This document shows, piece after piece, positions 59,221 through 64,000 of a DNA stretch of 64,000 nucleotides. The DNA is taken from assembly GCF_007858185.1 (NCBI RefSeq), contig NZ_VFES01000001.1:62001-126000 (forward strand), in the 5' to 3' direction. Both the position numbers and the translations under genes were made by a program. The stretch's first letter is position 1. Each line of letters begins with the position of its first letter. The notes under the pieces were generated by a model, which ran no database searches, had not been told where the DNA came from, and saw nothing but the letters and a program-made list of their open reading frames with translations. The DNA comes from Pseudomonas grimontii (GTDB taxonomy: Bacteria; Pseudomonadota; Gammaproteobacteria; Pseudomonadales; Pseudomonadaceae).

Positions 59221-59291
59221 ACTGTTTTAAGGGCGGTGTTTTAAGGCCAGTGTTTTAGCGGCAGTGTTTCAAAGGAAATGTTTTCAGATGA
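59221..59291. repeat. Imperfect 14-base tandem repeat, about five copies
   Basis: Units beginning at 59222, 59236 (gtgttttaaggcca), 59250 (gtgttttagcggca), 59264 (gtgtttcaaaggaa) and 59278 (atgttttcagatga) repeat with a 14-base period, decaying toward the end. It starts 11 bases after the tRNA-Thr and is not coding. Confidence 0.65.
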
Positions 59292-59402
59292 TCCCAGAAT
59301 GGTTCTGAAGGCCAGACGAGTTGGCACTTGTGCCCACTCTTTTGTATCTGCGCAACCTTGATGACCCAGATGCATCCCCATTCCTCGATCTAAGAGAACA
59401 AC

Positions 59403-59708
59403 ATGACCACGACTGAAATGACCCAGGAAGTTCGGCACCAAGCAGCCCTCGAAAAATACCTTGAGGAATCGCCGCAGCTTAAAGAAGAGATCAAGGACCT
59501 GAGCGCCGATGATCAGCGCGACCAGATCCAGTGGGCTTTCGAGGACGAGGCCGAGAGCCAGGGCTTCCAGCCTTGGGAACTGACCCTCAAGTACACCTCG
59601 ACGCCGGAAGAATTTGAAGCGGCACGGCTGGCCCTGCACAAGGAGGCGGCCGAGGTGCTGGGTGTCGAATGGGAAGAGTATTGCGAGATGAACGACCTGG
59701 TCGTTTAG
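59403..59708 (+). CDS. Small acidic protein, probable DUF6388 family
   Basis: A 101-residue acidic protein, MTTTEMTQEVRHQAALEKYLEE..., with LSADDQRDQIQWAFEDEAESQG and EEFEAARLALHKEAAEVLGVEWEEY. It is predicted to be all helical. I place it in the DUF6388 family of Pseudomonas from memory; no function is known. Confidence 0.7.
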   Translation: MTTTEMTQEVRHQAALEKYLEESPQLKEEIKDLSADDQRDQIQWAFEDEAESQGFQPWELTLKYTSTPEEFEAARLALHKEAAEVLGVEWEEYCEMNDLVV

Positions 59709-59711
59709 ACG

Positions 59712-59773
59712 CTGCTGCAAGTTTCAAGCTGCAAGCTGCAAGTTGGAACGCAGCCCTCTTGCAGCTTGAAGCT
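59712..59773. repeat. AGCTTGCAGC-type intergenic repeat, inverted arms
   Basis: gcaagtttcaagctgcaagc at about 59717 and ttgcagcttgaagc at 59759 form inverted arms between converging genes. Same family as 8228-8264. Confidence 0.6.
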
Positions 59774-59789
59774 CACCGCTTGCCTCTCC

Positions 59790-60638
59790 TCAGATACTGA
59801 GGCGCATCGACAAATCCACCGCCTTCACATCCTTGGTCATCGCACCAATGGAAATGTAGTCCACTCCTGTCTCGGCGATAGGCAGCAGGGTGTTTTCATT
59901 GATCCCGCCGCTGGCTTCCAGCTTGGCCTTGCCGCCGTTCAGGCGCACGGCTTCACGCATATCTTCCAGGCTCAACTCATCGAGCATGATGATGTCGGCG
60001 CCCGCCGCCAGCGCCTCGCGCAGTTCGTCCAGGCTCTCCACTTCGATTTCCACCGGCTTGCCGGGTGCGATCTTGTGGGCGGCGCTGATGGCTTGGGCAA
60101 TTCCGCCGCAGGCAGCGATGTGGTTTTCCTTGATCAGGAACGCGTCATACAAACCGATGCGGTGGTTATGGCAGCCACCGCAGGTCACCGCGTATTTCTG
60201 CGCCAGGCGCAGACCGGGCAGGGTTTTTCGAGTGTCCAGCAGCTTGACCTGGGTGCTGGCGACAAAATCCGCCAGGAACCGGGCGCGGGTGGCGACTCCG
60301 GACAGCAACTGCAGGAAATTCAGGGCAGAGCGTTCGCCACTGAGCAGCGAACGCGCCGGGCCTTCCAGGTGGAACAGTGCCTGATTGGGGCTGACACGCT
60401 CGCCGTCGGCCACCTGCCAGTGCACGGCGACCCTTGGGTCCAGTTGGCGGAATACTGCATCCACCCACGCCGTGCCGGCGATGACGGCGGCGTCGCGGGT
60501 AATGATGGTGGCCGTGGCCAGCCGTTCGGCCGGGATCAACTGCGCGGTGATGTCGCCGCTGCCGATGTCTTCCAGCAGCGCGCGGCGCACGTTGGCTTCG
60601 ATTTCGGCGGTGAGGTCGGCAAGACGGAGGTTCGGCAT
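59790..60638 (-). CDS. nadC: Nicotinate-nucleotide pyrophosphorylase (carboxylating)
   Basis: Quinolinate phosphoribosyltransferase of NAD synthesis. The 282-residue protein has [14 protein letters not shown] and [19 protein letters not shown] (about residues 135-155), [19 protein letters not shown] and [22 protein letters not shown] at the C-terminus. The ATG at 60638 is chosen; the ORF continues upstream without homology. nadC flanks the pilin-tRNA-Thr locus in P. aeruginosa too. Confidence 0.95.
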   Translation of the reverse strand: MPNLRLADLTAEIEANVRRALLEDIGSGDITAQLIPAERLATATIITRDAAVIAGTAWVDAVFRQLDPRVAVHWQVADGERVSPNQALFHLEGPARSLLSGERSALNFLQLLSGVATRARFLADFVASTQVKLLDTRKTLPGLRLAQKYAVTCGGCHNHRIGLYDAFLIKENHIAACGGIAQAISAAHKIAPGKPVEIEVESLDELREALAAGADIIMLDELSLEDMREAVRLNGGKAKLEASGGINENTLLPIAETGVDYISIGAMTKDVKAVDLSMRLSI

Positions 60639-60883
60639 AACAGGCTCCACAAACAAAGTGTCCCGATTATAGGGGCTGCGTGCGTTCGAACCCAGGCTCA
60701 CCACTCATTTACAGCGCAATGTCAGAGTTTGCTGGCGCAACGGCACTCATTTGCAAGATAATCTCGCGCCTTGCAATTGGCGTCATAGCTTTGACGTACT
60801 GGTGATGGGCGGTTATCCACAGTGCTTATTGGGCCTGTACCCGATCTTTCCCCAACTCTTTACCGCCGTTTCAGGAGGCCAGG

Positions 60884-63034
60884 ATGCACAATGACGGAAA
60901 GGTGGTGCCAATCAACAAGGCACAAGCCACGCCATCGCCGCTCGCGCGCCTGCCGGTGGTGTTGCTGCAGGTTCGCGACAAGGCGGCGCAGCAGTTGCAG
61001 CAGGGTTTGCAGGAACTGTTCGATAACGCCGACGACACTTTGTTCGAAATGGCCGACAAGGCCCGCAACAACGTGGACCACCATATCTTTTTTGAAGCCA
61101 TGCGCGACTTGCGCCTCAAGCGCAAGAATTTCGAGCGGGTGTTCATGGAGCGGCTGTTCGAAGCCTTTGGAAACCTGGGGCAGGCGGGGCGTACTGAGCT
61201 TCAGTTGGTGCCGGTGGTGTCCTATGAGGCGGCCTCAGGCACGTCCAGGGATGACTTGGAAAAAGCCGTGGCACTTGAGGCCATGCTTGGCCGGGTGCGC
61301 CACCGCGACGGCCTGGCGCTGTCGCAACTCACTGCACGCTTAAGTGTCTTGCTCGGCAATCGCCTGGATGACCGTGAGAACCCCCTGGGCCCGGCGCTGC
61401 TGTGCGAGTTCTTCCTGCGTGCCGGGCGTAGTCTGGGCGTGGAGATCCGCGTCAAGCTGATCATGCTCAAGCTGTTTGAAAAGTACGTACTCAGTGACGC
61501 TGACCAACTGTACGGTGAGGCCAATCAACTGCTGGCCGCGACCGGCGTGTTGCCGGAACTCAAGGCCGCGCCATCCCGTCGTCCCTGTGGCCGTGCCACG
61601 CGTGATCATCATCGCGAAGAGGTATTGCCGAGCGTCGACCAACCGATCGACGAAAATGGCCTGCAAGCCTTTACCGCCTTGCAGGCGTTGTTGACCGCCG
61701 TGCGCGGTAGCGTGTCGCCTACGCTTGAAGCCAGCGCCGAACCCCAGCCTATCGCCACCCGCGATCTGCTGCGCCTGTTGTCCCATTTGCAGCAGTACGT
61801 CCCGGAGCCGGAAGCCGAAGATGATTTCGACCTGCGTAACCAACTCGAGCAGTTGCTCACCCGTGTCAGCGTCAAGAGTGGCAAGTCGCGGGTGGTGGAG
61901 GATGCGGACGAAGATGTGATCAACCTGATCGCCCTGCTGTTCGAATTTATCCTCAATGACCGCACGGTGCCGGACGCCTTCAAGGTCTTGATTGGCCGCC
62001 TGCAGATCCCGATGCTGAAAGTGGCGGTGCTGGACAAGAGCTTTTTCAGTCGGCCCGGCCACCCGGCTCGGCGCCTGTTAAATGAAATCGCTACGACAGC
62101 CATGGGCTGGAGCCCCGTCGATGACTTCCAGCGCGACAGCCTGTACCTGCGCATAGAGCAGGTGGTTCAGCGGTTGCTGAATGAGTTTGTGGAAGACCCG
62201 GCGATTTTTTCCCAATTGCTTACCGAATTCACTGCGTTCACCGCCGATGAGCGTCGGCGCAGCGCGCTGCTTGAGCAGCATACCCGCGATGCTGAAGAAG
62301 GGCGCGTGCGCACGGAAGCGGCGCGTGCGCGGGTGGCCGAGGTACTGAATCGGCGGATGCTGGGCAAGGTTTTGCCGCAGGCGGTGGTGCAGTTCCTGCA
62401 ACAGGCCTGGAGCCAGGTGCTGTTGCTGGCCAGCCTCAAGCACGGCGAGCAGTCGGTGCAATGGCAAGCAGCGCTGCGCACCATGGATGAGCTGATCTGG
62501 AGTGTCAGCCTGCAGGCAGACACTGAAGCCGGGGTGCACTTGTTGGAGCAGTTGCCGGGGTTGCTCAAGGCACTGCGTGACGGGTTGACCAGCGCTGCAT
62601 TCGACCCCTTCAGCACGCGTGATTTTTTTGTTCGCTTGCAGACCCTTCACGTCCAGCCGCCCGAGGGTGGCGATGGATGGCTCGAAGTGCGTGAGCCCTT
62701 TGTGTTCAACACACTGCCGCTCGATTCGGTCGAGGGCCTGCCGGAGGATGATCCGGACCTGCTCAAGGTGCACCAACTGCGAGTCGGCGACTGGTTCGTG
62801 TTCCAGCAGGGCCAGGCAGGCACCCTGCGGTGCAAGCTGACGGCGATCATGGTACCGACCAATACCTATATTTTTGTCGGCCGCACGGGGCTTAAAGTCC
62901 TGGAGAAGAGCGCCGGCCAACTGGCGATGGCATTCAAGCGTGGCGCGCTGCATAGCCTGGACGATGAACCGCTGTTCGAGCGGGCGCTGGCGGCGGTGGT
63001 GGGTAAGCTGCGTCAACTCAATCGCGGCAAGTGA
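60884..63034 (+). CDS. DUF1631 protein
   Basis: A 716-residue cytosolic, helix-rich protein of the DUF1631 family, with N-terminal QQLQQGLQELFDNADDTLFEMADKA in short helical turns and C-terminal LRVGDWFVFQQGQAGTLRCKLTAI, which resembles a PilZ-like strand-rich end. The function is unknown. In Pseudomonas it is constantly found between nadC and ampD. The ATG at 60884 has AGGAGG 8 bases before it. Confidence 0.85.
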   Translation: MHNDGKVVPINKAQATPSPLARLPVVLLQVRDKAAQQLQQGLQELFDNADDTLFEMADKARNNVDHHIFFEAMRDLRLKRKNFERVFMERLFEAFGNLGQAGRTELQLVPVVSYEAASGTSRDDLEKAVALEAMLGRVRHRDGLALSQLTARLSVLLGNRLDDRENPLGPALLCEFFLRAGRSLGVEIRVKLIMLKLFEKYVLSDADQLYGEANQLLAATGVLPELKAAPSRRPCGRATRDHHREEVLPSVDQPIDENGLQAFTALQALLTAVRGSVSPTLEASAEPQPIATRDLLRLLSHLQQYVPEPEAEDDFDLRNQLEQLLTRVSVKSGKSRVVEDADEDVINLIALLFEFILNDRTVPDAFKVLIGRLQIPMLKVAVLDKSFFSRPGHPARRLLNEIATTAMGWSPVDDFQRDSLYLRIEQVVQRLLNEFVEDPAIFSQLLTEFTAFTADERRRSALLEQHTRDAEEGRVRTEAARARVAEVLNRRMLGKVLPQAVVQFLQQAWSQVLLLASLKHGEQSVQWQAALRTMDELIWSVSLQADTEAGVHLLEQLPGLLKALRDGLTSAAFDPFSTRDFFVRLQTLHVQPPEGGDGWLEVREPFVFNTLPLDSVEGLPEDDPDLLKVHQLRVGDWFVFQQGQAGTLRCKLTAIMVPTNTYIFVGRTGLKVLEKSAGQLAMAFKRGALHSLDDEPLFERALAAVVGKLRQLNRGK

Positions 63035-63095
63035 TCGCAACCACGGGGTCGAACGCGGCATACTGGTCACACTTAGTCACGTTCAAGGATCCTGT

Positions 63096-63659
63096 ATGCA
63101 GTTGGACCCCGCCAGTGGTTGGTGCCAGGGCATTCGCCATTGCCCTTCACCCAACTTCAACGAGCGCCCGACAGGCGAAATCTCACTGTTGGTGGTGCAT
63201 AACATCAGCCTGCCACCCGCGCAGTTCGCGACTGGAAAAGTGCAGGAGTTTTTTCAGAACCGCCTGGACGTCACGGAACATCCTTACTTTGAAGGGATTG
63301 CCGACCTACGGGTGTCTGCGCATTTTCTGATTGAGCGTGACGGCACGGTGACGCAATTTGTGTCCTGTATCGACCGGGCCTGGCATGCCGGGGTCTCGTG
63401 CTTCGAAGGGCGTGAGACGTGCAATGACTTTTCCCTGGGGATAGAGCTTGAGGGCACGGATGATTTGCCGTTCACCACCCCCCAGTATGTGTCGCTGATC
63501 GACCTGACCCGTCAGTTGCTGGCAGCCTATCCAGGTATTACGCCGCAGCGTATTTGTGGCCATAGCGACATCGCTCCGGGGCGCAAGACCGATCCCGGCC
63601 CCGCTTTTGATTGGACGCGCTTTCGCAGCGCCCTGCAGGATGGAGGACATGCACGATGA
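63096..63659 (+). CDS. ampD: 1,6-anhydro-MurNAc-L-alanine amidase AmpD
   Basis: A 187-residue zinc amidase that recycles anhydro-muropeptides and so keeps AmpR-controlled beta-lactamase low. Zinc ligands: His in LLVVHNISLPP (His35), His in CGHSDIAPGRKTDPG and the Asp after it; Glu in GIELEG. The ATG at 63096 is chosen because the preceding ORF frame runs from inside the DUF1631 gene. It overlaps ampE by 4 bases. Confidence 0.96.
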   Translation: MQLDPASGWCQGIRHCPSPNFNERPTGEISLLVVHNISLPPAQFATGKVQEFFQNRLDVTEHPYFEGIADLRVSAHFLIERDGTVTQFVSCIDRAWHAGVSCFEGRETCNDFSLGIELEGTDDLPFTTPQYVSLIDLTRQLLAAYPGITPQRICGHSDIAPGRKTDPGPAFDWTRFRSALQDGGHAR

Positions 63660-64000
63660 GTTTCCTGGTGTTGGTGTTGGCGGTGTGGATCGAGAAGTTC
63701 TCGGCCATGCGCCAGAGGTTGCAGCGTGATGGTGGCTGGTTGCGCGAATTGGCCAAGTTGGAATCTAGCCCGCGTTTGGGCAAGCAGCCTTGGCTGATTC
63801 TGGCCCTGCTGGTGCTGCTGCCGGTAGCGTTGCTGGCGTTGTTGCTGCTGGTGCTGGAGCCGGTGGCCTATGGTTTGTTGGCGCTGCCGGTGCACCTGCT
63901 GGTAGTGATCTACAGCCTGGGCCGTGGCGATCTATTGGCTGGATTGGGGCCATTTCGCGATGCCTGGCGCCGTGGCGACCTGCAGGCTGCCGAACATGTG
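63656..64000 (+). CDS. ampE: AmpE membrane protein (partial, 3' end off the right edge)
   Basis: About 115 codons are visible. It opens with MSFLVLVLAVWIEKFSAMRQRLQRDGG and two membrane segments (LILALLVLLPVALLALLLLVL; YGLLALPVHLLVVIYSLG), followed by the GRGDL stretch conserved in AmpE. It is translationally coupled to ampD and thought to act with it in cell-wall sensing. Confidence 0.93.
   Translation, partial: MSFLVLVLAVWIEKFSAMRQRLQRDGGWLRELAKLESSPRLGKQPWLILALLVLLPVALLALLLLVLEPVAYGLLALPVHLLVVIYSLGRGDLLAGLGPFRDAWRRGDLQAAEHV

Noticed and set aside
59221..59291. The tandem repeat after tRNA-Thr as a CRISPR array
   Set aside because: Units are about 14 bases, imperfect and directly joined, with no spacers and no cas genes.

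Overview
The window is a stretch of Pseudomonas chromosome, most like the P. fluorescens group. The evidence is GC-rich coding DNA, protein sequences such as AlgW, the CysN/CysC fusion, RluD, ClpB, LolB and AmpD/AmpE, gene orders typical of the genus (hemA-prfA-prmC-murI; ribF-ileS-lspA-fkpB-ispH; pilC-pilD-coaE-yacG; nadC-ampD-ampE), and intergenic repeats of the GTGGGAG...CTCCCAC, AGCTTGCAGC and TGTAGG...CTCGCGA types. Most of it is conserved core genome. I see no prophage, insertion sequence or CRISPR array.

Layout. 1-2213: lolB (cut by the left edge) and a TPR lipoprotein on the minus strand. 2488-7841: hemA-prfA-prmC-moeB-murI, then a PagL-type lipid A deacylase. 7916-8221: a small YkgJ-type cysteine cluster protein. 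8275-16611: nine tightly packed, mostly overlapping minus-strand genes: DUF523/DUF1722 protein, MerR/LitR-type regulator, photolyase PhrB, NTF2-like protein, SDR, FAD amine-oxidase-like protein, DUF1365 protein, Cfa/UfaM-like methyltransferase and DUF2878 membrane protein. 16724-17922: a second minus-strand pair, a Trp-rich TIGR02450 protein and a renalase-like FAD protein. 18135-20075: TIGR01777 epimerase and hemH. 20179-23542: TonB siderophore receptor and algW. 23645-27365: Nif3-like protein and cysD-cysNC. 27541-31850: PlsC-type acyltransferase, pta, DUF3565, SlyD-like FKBP and rpsT. 32104-39570: murJ, ribF-ileS-lspA-fkpB and ispH. 39524-42450: minor pilins. 42513-46828: thiO, a PP0621-type protein, bamD, rluD and pgeF. 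46975-49539: clpB behind a near-consensus RpoH promoter. 49844-50256: tRNA-Asn, -Pro, -Lys and a second -Pro. 50389-54355: NDH-2, several small conserved proteins, a CbiM-like membrane protein and yacG. 54349-57653: coaE, pilD, pilC, pilA. 57689-59210: a TfpO/Wzy-like pilin glycosyltransferase and tRNA-Thr. 59403-64000: a DUF6388-like protein, nadC, DUF1631, ampD and ampE (cut by the right edge).

The most interesting part is 8275-18000. Three copies of a TGTACA-N12-TGTAYA motif (one with a mismatch) lie just upstream of the two minus-strand operons that carry photolyase, flavoproteins, the methyltransferase and the regulator. From memory this is the motif reported for PplR1, a B12-independent LitR homologue of P. 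putida. I infer a light-responsive regulon coupling DNA repair to membrane lipid modification, possibly furan or branched fatty acids as with UfaM of Rhodobacter.

The second point is a trimmed type IV pilus gene set. pilB is absent from its usual place between pilA and pilC, and pilY1 is absent from the minor-pilin operon, while the pilin gene is followed by a probable pilin oligosaccharyltransferase and a tRNA-Thr lacking an encoded CCA end.
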